Assembly: GCA_050693935.1 (NCBI GenBank) | Contig: JBOGWU010000130.1 | Location: forward strand, 20,404 to 84,403 | Source: WHSV01 sp050693935 | GTDB taxonomy: Bacteria; Actinomycetota; CADDZG01; WHSQ01 | Reading direction: 5' to 3' | Length of the DNA: 64,000 nucleotides | Shown here: one piece after another, positions 17,373 through 25,603 of the stretch | Numbering within the stretch: the first letter of the stretch is position 1 | Layout of the letters: every line of letters begins with the position of its first letter | Notes under the pieces: generated by a model | Told to the model about the DNA's origin: nothing | Database searches by the model: none | The model's input: only the letters and a program-made list of their open reading frames with translations | Translations under genes and position numbers: made by a program

Positions 17373-18332
17373 GTGAGCGGGACTCAGTCTCGAAGGGAGA
17401 TTCAAAAGAGCCTCAGGACCACGTTCCAACCGGGCCCTCGTTGGAGGGCCAAGCGCGCGCTGCTGCGCGTTAGGCAGGCCGTGCACGCACCCGTGCTGCT
17501 TCGAGGTGCCCGGTTGGATCGCCCGGTGTTCGTCATCGGGGCGCCGCGCTCGGGCACCTCGCTGTTGTTTGCAATTCTTCGATCCTCGAGCCGCCTCCGA
17601 CATTGGCCGGGCGAGGCGCATGAGGTATGGGAGGCCTACTATCACCCCGCCCTGAGAGACTGGGGTTCGAACGTGCTGGACTCGTTCGATCTGACCGACG
17701 AGGCCGCCGCCTACATTAGCCGGCAGTTCTCTTTGATCGCAGGGTCAAGGCGCCGCTTCATCGACAAGACCCCGCGCAATGCCTTGCGCTTCGGCTTCCT
17801 CGAGGCTCTGTTTCCCGGCGCGTGTTACGTATACCTGCGCCGCGACGGTCGCGATAACGTGAACTCCCTTATCAATGCCTGGCGAACCCCTCGCTATAGG
17901 ACCTACCGGCTTCCCGAGCCCCACTCGATTCCGACCGTCGACCCCGCCTGGTGGAAGTTCGTGCTCTATCCGGGCTGGCGCGAGGACGCGGCCGGCCCAC
18001 TAGAGGTCGTGTGCGCAAACCAATGGGTGATCTGCAACCAACATTCGCTTGCCGCCGCAAACAAGATCGATAACGAACGATGGGTCGAAATCAGTTACGA
18101 GGATCTGGTCGATCGGCCCGTTGAAGAGATCGGTCGAGTGATGCAGGCGTTGGAACTTCCGTACGAAGACGGAGTTAGGCGTCGAGCCGCGGCTACGGCG
18201 GGGACGCACATCAACATCGTGACCCCACCCGAGCGGGGGAAATGGCGCAAGGAGAACCCCACCGAGATCGAATCGATCCTGCCCCGCATTGAGAAGACCA
18301 TGAAGCTCTTGGGATACTCACCCACGGTCTAG
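17373..18332 (+). CDS. Sulfotransferase family protein
   Basis: 319 aa sulfotransferase-fold protein, not a close copy of the one at 14698. The PAPS loop is FVIGAPRSGTSLLFAIL near residue 50; FIDKTPRNALRFGFL and the 3-phosphate motif YLRRDGRDNVNSLINAW follow. The C-terminal VEISYEDLVDRPVEEIGRVM is typical. I use GTG 17373, just after the O-antigen-ligase stop; an upstream ATG in the same frame lies inside that gene. Expected to sulfate a carbohydrate. Its close coupling to the ligase and to the methyltransferase 12 bases downstream suggests one glycan-modifying operon. Confidence 0.85.
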   Translation: MSGTQSRREIQKSLRTTFQPGPRWRAKRALLRVRQAVHAPVLLRGARLDRPVFVIGAPRSGTSLLFAILRSSSRLRHWPGEAHEVWEAYYHPALRDWGSNVLDSFDLTDEAAAYISRQFSLIAGSRRRFIDKTPRNALRFGFLEALFPGACYVYLRRDGRDNVNSLINAWRTPRYRTYRLPEPHSIPTVDPAWWKFVLYPGWREDAAGPLEVVCANQWVICNQHSLAAANKIDNERWVEISYEDLVDRPVEEIGRVMQALELPYEDGVRRRAAATAGTHINIVTPPERGKWRKENPTEIESILPRIEKTMKLLGYSPTV

Positions 18333-18343
18333 TCTGGAGCTCA

Positions 18344-19210
18344 ATGAGCGGCAGTTCGATTCTCCAGTGGAGACGCATTCGCAAAGGGGTTCCGCTTCCG
18401 ATCCGCCGTCTTCTGCGGAGGATATGGCTCAACGCCTTCGGCGCACTCAACGACGTCTTGGCTCCCCGCGGCGAGATGAGGCCGTGGAAGGCTTACGGAC
18501 GTTCGATCGGAGGAGGGGACTTCGAGCGCGTCGGGAGCAAGTATCTGGAACGGTTCGTGGAGCTAGGTGGACTTCGCCCCGATCACCGGGTTCTCGATGT
18601 GGGTTGCGGCGTGGGGCGAATGGCGGTGCCGCTCACCTCGTATCTGTCGAACGGCGGGAGTTACCGTGGCTTTGACGTGGTCGAGCGCAGCGTCAGATGG
18701 TGCGAGCGCCGCATTGCCTCACGCTACGACAACTTCCGCTTCGATCACGTGGATGTGTACAACGAGCACTACAATCCTGGCGGCAAGCTGAAGGCTAACG
18801 ACTTCGACTTCCCGTACCCCGACGAGGCATTCGACTTCGCCTTCTTGATCTCGGTCTTTACGCATTTGCTTCCGCACGACATGAAGAACTATTTGAGTGA
18901 GGTCGAAAGGGTTCTTGCCCCCGGAGGACGCGCCTTCATCACCTACACGCTCCTAGATGATGAGGCCTTGCTCTCCATCAAAGAGGGCCGGAGCCACCTC
19001 CCGTATGTCCACGAGATGGATGGTTACCGCACGGTAGAGCCGGATGAGCCGGAAACCTCGGTCGCGTTCTACGAAAGTGATGTGCGAGCGCTCTACGACG
19101 ATCACCGGCTGCACATCATCGAACCCATCCGCTATGGGTCTTGGTCTGGTCGGAAGAGTGACTCCCACCAGGACATCGTCGTGGCCGTCAAGTCCTCGAG
19201 GGCCGGGTAG
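18344..19210 (+). CDS. SAM-dependent methyltransferase, class I
   Basis: 288 aa class I methyltransferase. Motif I is VLDVGCGVGRMAVPL near residue 85; YRGFDVVERSVRWCERR gives the acidic motif II position, and FDFAFLISVFTHLLPHD with LSEVERVLAPGGRAFITY are motifs IV-VI. The N-terminal basic stretch WRRIRKGVPLPIRRLLRRIW is rich in Arg and may bring the protein to the membrane. The THLLPHDMKNYLSEV pattern is common in methyltransferases of polysaccharide clusters. ATG 18344 follows the sulfotransferase stop by 11 bases, and the gene is convergent with 19216. Sugar O-methylation is likely but not shown. Confidence 0.85.
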   Translation: MSGSSILQWRRIRKGVPLPIRRLLRRIWLNAFGALNDVLAPRGEMRPWKAYGRSIGGGDFERVGSKYLERFVELGGLRPDHRVLDVGCGVGRMAVPLTSYLSNGGSYRGFDVVERSVRWCERRIASRYDNFRFDHVDVYNEHYNPGGKLKANDFDFPYPDEAFDFAFLISVFTHLLPHDMKNYLSEVERVLAPGGRAFITYTLLDDEALLSIKEGRSHLPYVHEMDGYRTVEPDEPETSVAFYESDVRALYDDHRLHIIEPIRYGSWSGRKSDSHQDIVVAVKSSRAG

Positions 19211-19215
19211 CCGGC

Positions 19216-20442
19216 CTACAGGTAGCCGAGGTCGTGGAGGTGCTTCTCGACCACCGCTTCCTCCTCCTTGCTCATGCCCGATCCGGCGACGGTTCCGGCC
19301 GAGACCTCCTCTATGTACCGCTCCAGCTCCCTGGCGATCTCCGGGTAGCGTGAATACAGATTGTGCTTCTCGTCCGGGCCCCCGCCGCCGTTGAGCTTGT
19401 ACAGGGCGGGCTTCCCACCACCCGGTTTCAGCAACTTCCAGTCCGGCCTTCGGGCTCCCTGTATGCGTTTGCCCTCGAGCTTGACTCCCACGGCCTCCAT
19501 GTAGGCCGGTTCCTCGGGCAGCGAACGGTTCTCCATCAGGGGGCGGAGGCTGCGACCGTCGATTCCCTCGGGCCCCGGGATTCCGGCGATGTCGGCGAGC
19601 GTGGGAACGAGGTCCACGTGCCGGACCTGGTCGGTGATCGTTGCCGGCGAGATGCCCGGGCCGGAGATGATCAGCGGGACCCTGACGAGATGCTCGTGCA
19701 GGGCGAAGCCGTGTCCGACCGCCTGCGCGGAGAGCTTGCGGTCCAGATAGGGAAACCAGTTCTTGGGCTTGAGGACCTTCCTGGCCTTACGACTCACCCG
19801 GTTCAGCAACACCTCGGCGGGGGAGTCGGGATACTCCTCTCCGTGGTCCCCCGACAACACCGTGACGGTGTTCTCGCCGAGGGCCTCAAAGATGGGCCGC
19901 AGCCGCTGATCGCTTGCGGACACTACGGCCTCGTACCCGGCCCGGTCCCAGGTTTTGACGTAGTCGGGAGGCGGACGGAAGGGCCGGTGTACCTCCCAGA
20001 TGTGCAGCAGCATCAGCCAGGGTTCCGGGTACTTGGACATGCGATCGAGGACCTCGCCGGACCAGCCGAAGAAGGGGGCGCGGTAATCCTGGCGGTGGTG
20101 GACTTCGTTGAAGCCCCGCAGCACTCCGGTCTCCGGCAGCAGGGGGCCGGTCACCTCGGCAAAGGTGCGGTATCCGGCTCGGCCGAAGATCTCGGCCATG
20201 GTGGGCAACTCACCCGACAGCCGGTAACCCTGGAGCCCCCGGACGCCATGCTTGGGCGGGTAGCAGCCCGTCAGAATCGACGAGAACGATGGCGTGGTGG
20301 TGGTGGCGGTACACACGCATTGGTGGAAGGAGGCGCCTCGAGCGGCGTGAGCGTCGAAGTTGGGTGTGGAGACGTGATCTCCGAACACGACGTCGGCTCG
20401 CAGGGAGTCGACGAACAGCATGAAGATGTTAGGGGCATTCAC
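19216..20442 (-). CDS. Sulfatase-fold hydrolase without the formylglycine motif
   Basis: 408 aa member of the sulfatase/alkaline phosphatase superfamily. FMLFVDSLRAD (Asp12) gives the first metal ligand; LSGDHGEE supplies a second metal site and LVPTLADIAGI and GIDGRSLRPL are typical late blocks. The active-site motif C/S-x-P-S-R of true sulfatases reads TTPSFSSILTG, with Thr49 in place of Cys/Ser and Phe53 in place of Arg, so formylglycine cannot form in the usual way. Thr is the nucleophile in related phosphoryl-transfer enzymes, hence a phosphoesterase or phosphoglycan role is possible. No signal peptide is visible. It is divergent from 20616, separated by 173 bases with no gene. Confidence 0.8.
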   Translation of the reverse strand: MNAPNIFMLFVDSLRADVVFGDHVSTPNFDAHAARGASFHQCVCTATTTTPSFSSILTGCYPPKHGVRGLQGYRLSGELPTMAEIFGRAGYRTFAEVTGPLLPETGVLRGFNEVHHRQDYRAPFFGWSGEVLDRMSKYPEPWLMLLHIWEVHRPFRPPPDYVKTWDRAGYEAVVSASDQRLRPIFEALGENTVTVLSGDHGEEYPDSPAEVLLNRVSRKARKVLKPKNWFPYLDRKLSAQAVGHGFALHEHLVRVPLIISGPGISPATITDQVRHVDLVPTLADIAGIPGPEGIDGRSLRPLMENRSLPEEPAYMEAVGVKLEGKRIQGARRPDWKLLKPGGGKPALYKLNGGGGPDEKHNLYSRYPEIARELERYIEEVSAGTVAGSGMSKEEEAVVEKHLHDLGYL

Positions 20443-20615
20443 ACAAACTCCTCAAGGTTCTTCTTTATCGGTCCGGGTAGGTGATTCTAAGTTCTGGTGA
20501 GCGGGCCGGGGTCGCGCTCTCCGGATCTTGGTGACGCATGGCGTAGTCTCCTCGCTCATGTCTTATCCCTACGGTAAGGACGAGCCGGCGCGTCCTCCCG
20601 TCGGCCCCCGAAGTA

Positions 20616-22334
20616 ATGCGCATTAGAGGAACTGCCAACCCGCGAGTCTTGAGAATCGGAGCGGTGATCTGCGTGCTCGGACTGTTCGCGGGGGCCGCTT
20701 TCGCCCTCACCCGCGAGGCACAAAGGGAGGATGTAGAGGAGCCAAACGAGCGCGTCTTCGCTTCCAACGATCCGGTGGAACGGGGCTGTTCGCTGAGCAA
20801 GGAGATCATCCTGCGTACGTGGCGTGGCTATTACCAGGGTCGCTCCGAGGACGTCGTGATGGTCCCCCAGTTCCCCAACTACTCGGGAACCTTCGATCTG
20901 GTCAACCATTCGGGTCCCTGGGACTATCTGACCAACGTCCCCTTGGTGCTCTACGGGCCGGAGCACATCCAACCAACCGGCCGCGTGGAAGGCCCCGCGA
21001 GCATCACCGATGTGTATCCAACCGCCGGCGCGCTCTCGAAGGTTGACCTACCACCCCGGGACGGCCGGGTGCTGTCCGAGGCGATCAGGCCGGGGACGGA
21101 TCCCCCGAAGCTGATATTGACGGTGGTGTGGGACGGCGTGGGCCGGAACGTGCTGGAGGAGTGGCCCCGCGCCTGGCCCACGCTGGCTCGCCTCGAGCGC
21201 GAGGGAACCTCGTTCCTGGACGCCTCGGTGGGATCCTCGCCGACGATCACACCGGCGATTCATTCCAGCCTTGGAACGGGCGCGTTCCCGCGCTCCCACG
21301 GCGTCACCGGGATCTACTACCAAAAGCCCAACCGGAGGGTCACGGGGGCGTTCAAGGGACGCGCAACCGATGATCTTCAGCTCACCACCTTCGCCGACGA
21401 GATCGACCAGGCCTACGGCAACGCATCCAAGGTGGGTCTGGTCGCATCGCGCTCCTGGCACATGGGGATGCTCGGACACGGATCAAGCATTCAAGGAGGC
21501 GACGAGGACCAACTCGGAATCTTTCGCGAGGAACTCGTAACGGATCCGTCGGGCGATTTCTCGGGAGAGACGTCCGGGTTCTCCTTTCCGGAATCCCTGA
21601 CCGAGACCTCGTGGTCGCGTCTCGAGGAGCACGCCGACGAGGTGGACCGCTCAGACGGAGAAGCCGATGGAGAGTGGCTCGGCCATACCATCCTCACCGA
21701 GGAACAGCGCGATAACCCCGCATGGGTGATGCACGAGACCGACGCGATCATTCAGATGATGCAGGGCGAGGGTTACGGTACCGACGAGGTTCCCGACTTC
21801 ATGTTCACGAACCTGAAGATGGCTGACACGGTCGGTCATCACTACCTGATGGACTCGAGAGAGATGGGCCTCGTTCTGAAGGCGCTTGATGACTCCTTGC
21901 GGAAGATCGTCGGCTATCTCGATCGCGAGGTGCGTGACTACGTGCTGGTACTTACCGCCGACCACGGCCACACCCTGCCCGCGTCCAGAACGGGCGCTTG
22001 GCCGGTGCGCAACGGTGTGCTTGCCGAGGATGTCGACGCGCATTTCAATGCTCCCGAGAACGAGAACATCGTCGAGAGGAACGTGGCCGTTGGCCTCTTC
22101 TTGAATCAGCGGTTGTTGCGCGAGATGAATCTCACTCCGGACGATGTTGCCCGCTATGTCAACGACTACTCGATCCGCGACAACTGGCCCGAGGACCAGT
22201 TACCGCAGGGCTACGGCGACCGTGGTGAGGAGAACGTCTTTTCGGCGGCGTGGACCGATTCGACGATGAACGACGTCGTGCGGTGCGCGTTTGGATCGGA
22301 GCGTCCACCGAAGCGAGTTGGGCCCTCCGGATAA
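20616..22334 (+). CDS. PafA-like alkaline phosphatase/phosphodiesterase, circularly permuted
   Basis: 572 aa extracytoplasmic phosphoesterase, fourth paralogue in the window, 10 kb from the others. A signal or anchor helix lies at residues 11-31. The N-terminal cap has GCSLSKEI (Cys58), YYQGRSEDVVMVPQ, His98 in LVNHSGPWDY and NVPLVLYGPE. The core has Asp173 in VWDGVGRN, nucleophile Thr212 in SPTITPAIH, Asp404/His408 in DTVGH and Asp449/His450 in TADHGH. The usual active-site Asn is Ile233 (HGVTGI). The C-terminus again carries a Cys (VVRCAF), pairing with Cys58 across the permuted ends. ATG 20616 is the start. A PhoD-type phosphatase follows 29 bases downstream. Confidence 0.87.
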   Translation: MRIRGTANPRVLRIGAVICVLGLFAGAAFALTREAQREDVEEPNERVFASNDPVERGCSLSKEIILRTWRGYYQGRSEDVVMVPQFPNYSGTFDLVNHSGPWDYLTNVPLVLYGPEHIQPTGRVEGPASITDVYPTAGALSKVDLPPRDGRVLSEAIRPGTDPPKLILTVVWDGVGRNVLEEWPRAWPTLARLEREGTSFLDASVGSSPTITPAIHSSLGTGAFPRSHGVTGIYYQKPNRRVTGAFKGRATDDLQLTTFADEIDQAYGNASKVGLVASRSWHMGMLGHGSSIQGGDEDQLGIFREELVTDPSGDFSGETSGFSFPESLTETSWSRLEEHADEVDRSDGEADGEWLGHTILTEEQRDNPAWVMHETDAIIQMMQGEGYGTDEVPDFMFTNLKMADTVGHHYLMDSREMGLVLKALDDSLRKIVGYLDREVRDYVLVLTADHGHTLPASRTGAWPVRNGVLAEDVDAHFNAPENENIVERNVAVGLFLNQRLLREMNLTPDDVARYVNDYSIRDNWPEDQLPQGYGDRGEENVFSAAWTDSTMNDVVRCAFGSERPPKRVGPSG

Positions 22335-22363
22335 GGTGACCCACCGGATATTCTCGCCGCTCG

Positions 22364-24268
22364 GTGAATAGGCGAACATTTATCAGAAGATCGGGGCGCT
22401 CGCTGCTGCTGGCGGGAGCGGCGGCCGCGTTGTCTTCCTGCGATTTCTTCGGGGCCGACGAGTCCGCGCCGAGGACCCTCTCTTACGACTTCGAGGGAAG
22501 CGGCACCGGCTGGTCTTCGAGATGGCTGAACGTGAGGTACGCGGGCCGCTTGGAACGCGAAGGCGGTCACGGCATCGCGTACGTCGATCCCGCCCCCGGT
22601 CACGGGGTGGATGAAGAGGCCCGCCAGACGGAGTACATGGCCCAGCCGATCGTGGTTAGGTCCATGGAGTTCTCAGACGTCGAGGTCTCGGTCTCCGTTG
22701 TCACCGAGGGCTTCGTCGAGGCCGGTCTCATCGCCTGTTGGGAGCACGACCGCGCCTACGCTCTGCTGATCCGGCCGCCGGAGGTCTATCTGGTTCGCTA
22801 TGAGGTGAGCGACCGGCACATTCTGAAACGGGCAACGTTGCCCGCGGACGACGGGCAATGGCGGCTCACGCTCTCCGTGAACGAGGGGCGGATCAGAGGC
22901 CTGGTCAAGGGTGACGGGGGGAAGCGAGTACTAAGCGTCTCGGAACCGGAGCCGCTTCGATCCGGGGCGGTCGGTGTGGTGGTCAATCCCACGAGCGCCG
23001 AGGACGGTGGAACGGCCCGCTTCCGGTCCTTTCGGGTGTCCTCCAGTGAGGAGCCCACCGCGCCCGAGCCGCGCTTCATCTATAGGTTTGCCGGCGCGGT
23101 CGTGGCGGGGGAGAGCGGAGCAAGGGCCCGCCTCACGGCGCGCACGGTCTACCCGCGGCCGATCGGGTTCGAGGTGGCGGGCGATGAAGGCTTCACCGAT
23201 GGGAGCGAGATCGACCCGAGCGAGCCCGAGGGCAAATGGGGCTCGGTGCACGCGTGGATAGAGGACCTCGACGAGGGCGCGGAATACTTCTGGAGACCCT
23301 TCGTGGTGGAAGGAGATCAACGGATCGTCGGGCGAACTGCGCGCTTCAACACTCCGTCGCCGGGACGTCCGGTGCGTTTCGCGTTCGGCTCGTGCACCTC
23401 AGGGAGATCCACGGTCTACTCGTCGTTCGGAACGGCGGCCTCTTTCGACCCCGAGTTCTATCTTCATGCCGGCGACTGGGGGTATCCAAACCTGACCGGC
23501 CTGGCCCACAGTCCTGACCACTTCCAGCATCGTTGGACGAGGCTTCTGCGAACGCCCGACGTCGACACACTTCTCGCTCGTACGCCGCTGATGTTCTGGC
23601 AGGACGACCACGACTACCAGTCCGACAACGGCTGGGCCGAAACCTGCGCGCCCTACACGGTGTGGTCGTTCGACGAGCTCCACGCCAACCCCGCAGACGA
23701 GTACTTTGATCTTCGCTGGGGCGACCTCCACGTCTGGTGCCTGGACTGTCGCCTGTTCGCAACCGACCCCAGCGCTCCGGACGACGCGTCCAAGTCCCGG
23801 CTTGGACGCGAACAAAAGCAATGGCTCAAGGAGACAATGGCAGCTTCGAACGCACCGGTTCGAGTCGTGGCGTCACCAATGGCGTTTCGCAACAAGCACC
23901 CCGACGACCCCGGCTGGCACAACGCCTACGTCACCGAGCGCGAAGAACTGTTGGAGTTCTTCGCCGGACTGGAGGCAACCGTCTTCATCCTGTCCGGTGA
24001 CGCCCACGGTCATCGTCTCATTCACCACTTCGAGTTCGGCGAACTCTACGAGGTGACCGCGTCGGGAACCGACTTTCCCGGGACCTCTGGGTGGGGCCAC
24101 GAGAACTACGACCCCGATCACACCATCCACCACATCAACGATCGAACCGGCTTTGCGGTGATCGATCTGGACCCGCCGGGCCCTCGTCGACGAGTGACGA
24201 TCAGATCGATTTCGACCAGGGAAGGCGAAACCATGTTCGAGAAGTCGCTGCCGGTCCCCGGGCCCTAA
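22364..24268 (+). CDS. phoD: PhoD-family alkaline phosphatase with N-terminal extra domain
   Basis: 634 aa secreted phosphoesterase. The N-terminus NRRTFIRRSGRSLLL carries twin-arginine pairs, followed by a hydrophobic run and a lipobox-like LSSC, so Tat export with possible lipid anchoring is likely. Residues about 35-225 form a beta-rich domain like the DUF1080/LamG sheets (LSYDFEGSGTGWSSRW, VVNPTSAEDGG), not part of ordinary PhoD. Then come the PhoD N-terminal Ig-like segment (ARLTARTVYPRPIGFEV) and the metallophosphatase core: RFAFGSCTSG, LHAGDWGYPN, WQDDHDYQSDN and ILSGDAHGHRL. PhoD uses Fe/Ca and releases phosphate from mono- and diesters. GTG 22364 is the start. Confidence 0.85.
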   Translation: MNRRTFIRRSGRSLLLAGAAAALSSCDFFGADESAPRTLSYDFEGSGTGWSSRWLNVRYAGRLEREGGHGIAYVDPAPGHGVDEEARQTEYMAQPIVVRSMEFSDVEVSVSVVTEGFVEAGLIACWEHDRAYALLIRPPEVYLVRYEVSDRHILKRATLPADDGQWRLTLSVNEGRIRGLVKGDGGKRVLSVSEPEPLRSGAVGVVVNPTSAEDGGTARFRSFRVSSSEEPTAPEPRFIYRFAGAVVAGESGARARLTARTVYPRPIGFEVAGDEGFTDGSEIDPSEPEGKWGSVHAWIEDLDEGAEYFWRPFVVEGDQRIVGRTARFNTPSPGRPVRFAFGSCTSGRSTVYSSFGTAASFDPEFYLHAGDWGYPNLTGLAHSPDHFQHRWTRLLRTPDVDTLLARTPLMFWQDDHDYQSDNGWAETCAPYTVWSFDELHANPADEYFDLRWGDLHVWCLDCRLFATDPSAPDDASKSRLGREQKQWLKETMAASNAPVRVVASPMAFRNKHPDDPGWHNAYVTEREELLEFFAGLEATVFILSGDAHGHRLIHHFEFGELYEVTASGTDFPGTSGWGHENYDPDHTIHHINDRTGFAVIDLDPPGPRRRVTIRSISTREGETMFEKSLPVPGP

Positions 24269-24350
24269 GGCTGCCCAATCTCCGAGTTGTGACGGCGTTT
24301 CGTTGTGTATCGGAACACTCCCGGCGGACGGCAGCCAGTTGTGTTTGGCA

Positions 24351-24372
24351 CGCGCTCTCCTGATAGAGCGCG
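24351..24372. terminator. GC-rich hairpin between convergent genes
   Basis: CGCGCTCT at 24351-24358 and its exact complement AGAGCGCG at 24365-24372 enclose a six-base loop CCTGAT. It lies between the convergent PhoD and HNH genes, where a bidirectional terminator is expected. No T-run follows on either strand, so it would be a non-canonical terminator; the role is inferred from position. Confidence 0.5.
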
Positions 24373-24399
24373 CCTGGTCCTATCGATCGGAGCACTAGG

Positions 24400-25506
24400 T
24401 CAAGGCTCGGGCGGCTTCAGCTTGCCCGCCTTGCGATCGCGCTCGGTCTTTGCCTGGTGGCAGCGATAGCATCGCGGCTTGAGGTTGCCGGTGGATGAGG
24501 GTCCCAGCGCGACTCGCGGCTCGACGTGATCGAACTCGGTGCGGAAGCGATTGCCGCAGTCGACGCACACCACTCCGTCGAACTCGGGCGGCTCCCCCAA
24601 CTCCAGGGCCGTTCGCACCTCGACCGAGGGATTCCGTGACCAGCGCTCGAAGTTGCGCAGGTCTTTGCCATCGAAGAACACGCCGTTGAGAAACGCATCC
24701 TGGGCGATCTCGCTGGCCACCTGCGGTGACACCGGACCCAGCCCCGGGATCTTGCACACCTCGCCCTCACGCACGTCGGTCCAGCCGCGCTTGGCCACCT
24801 CGTAACTCACCAGCACCACCAGCTCGGGCCGCTTGGCTCGCCCTTTGCCGGAGCCCGACAGCAGCGCCGCGTAGGCATCGGCTAGATGTCGCTCGAAGGG
24901 CTCCTTTTCCCCACCGGCCTTGGCCTTGCGAGCGAGCCTCTGGGCCTCGGCCTCGGCCCGGGCCACGATGGGTGAGCCGACGTGGGGCTCGAGCTCCATG
25001 TGGATGTGCACCATGCTGAGCTCGTCCGAGTGACTGCGCGCCGAGCGCGCCGCGTGCTGGCGCTCCGCCAGACCCTGGTGTTGCTCGGCCTCGAGCTTGG
25101 TCTTGCGGGCCTTGTCGCGGAGCACGTGGAACGACTCGGACTGAGCCACCGATAACAGCTCGCCAGCAGCACCGGGAGCCGACTCTTCGGCCTTGGCGAT
25201 CTCGCTGGCCTGATCGAGCGAGATGTCGCCTTGCTGCATGGCCTCGGCCAGCTCCGCAGAGGCGGCCATGACCTTGCCGGTGGCGACCACACCTCTGGCC
25301 TTGGCGATCGAGGAGCCGGTGAGTTGGGCCACCTCGGAGTCGGCGAGCTTGCGCGACAGCGCCGCCAGCCCGAAGGCGACCAGCTTCTCGGCGCGGGCGT
25401 AGTTGGCCATTAGCTCCCGAGTGTGCGCGGTCGTCAGGAGCTCGGGCTGAAGCCCCGCGTTCTCCTTCTCCAAGCCTTCGATCGCCGTCAGGATGCCCGT
25501 TTCCAT
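24400..25506 (-). CDS. DUF222/HNH endonuclease-domain protein
   Basis: 368 aa protein of the DUF222 plus HNH family that is multi-copy in many actinobacterial genomes. The N-terminal two-thirds is helical and Ala/Glu-rich (EKLVAFGLAALSRKLADSEVAQLTG, read in two halves around residue 40-60), the DUF222 part. The C-terminal HNH nuclease has CVDCGNRFRTEFDHVEP, then LKPRCYRCHQAKTERD, with two CxxC pairs that can bind zinc and the DH catalytic pair. Role unknown; the family is often linked to mobile or repeated DNA. It sits exactly between the surface locus and the catabolic island. ATG 25506 is the start. Confidence 0.88.
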   Translation of the reverse strand: METGILTAIEGLEKENAGLQPELLTTAHTRELMANYARAEKLVAFGLAALSRKLADSEVAQLTGSSIAKARGVVATGKVMAASAELAEAMQQGDISLDQASEIAKAEESAPGAAGELLSVAQSESFHVLRDKARKTKLEAEQHQGLAERQHAARSARSHSDELSMVHIHMELEPHVGSPIVARAEAEAQRLARKAKAGGEKEPFERHLADAYAALLSGSGKGRAKRPELVVLVSYEVAKRGWTDVREGEVCKIPGLGPVSPQVASEIAQDAFLNGVFFDGKDLRNFERWSRNPSVEVRTALELGEPPEFDGVVCVDCGNRFRTEFDHVEPRVALGPSSTGNLKPRCYRCHQAKTERDRKAGKLKPPEP

Positions 25507-25603
25507 GACTTCATCCTGACGATGGGGTGTGACAGTGTTTTGGCCCGATTCGGGCTCACCGCAGAAATTCCTTGAGCTTTTTCTTGGACCGCGCGACCTC
25601 CGG

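Noticed and set aside
25535..25555. Short palindrome GCCCGATTCGGGC between the HNH and Rid genes, considered as a terminator
   Set aside because: No T-run follows in the correct direction for the ending Rid transcript and the spacing to its stop is long, so support is too weak.
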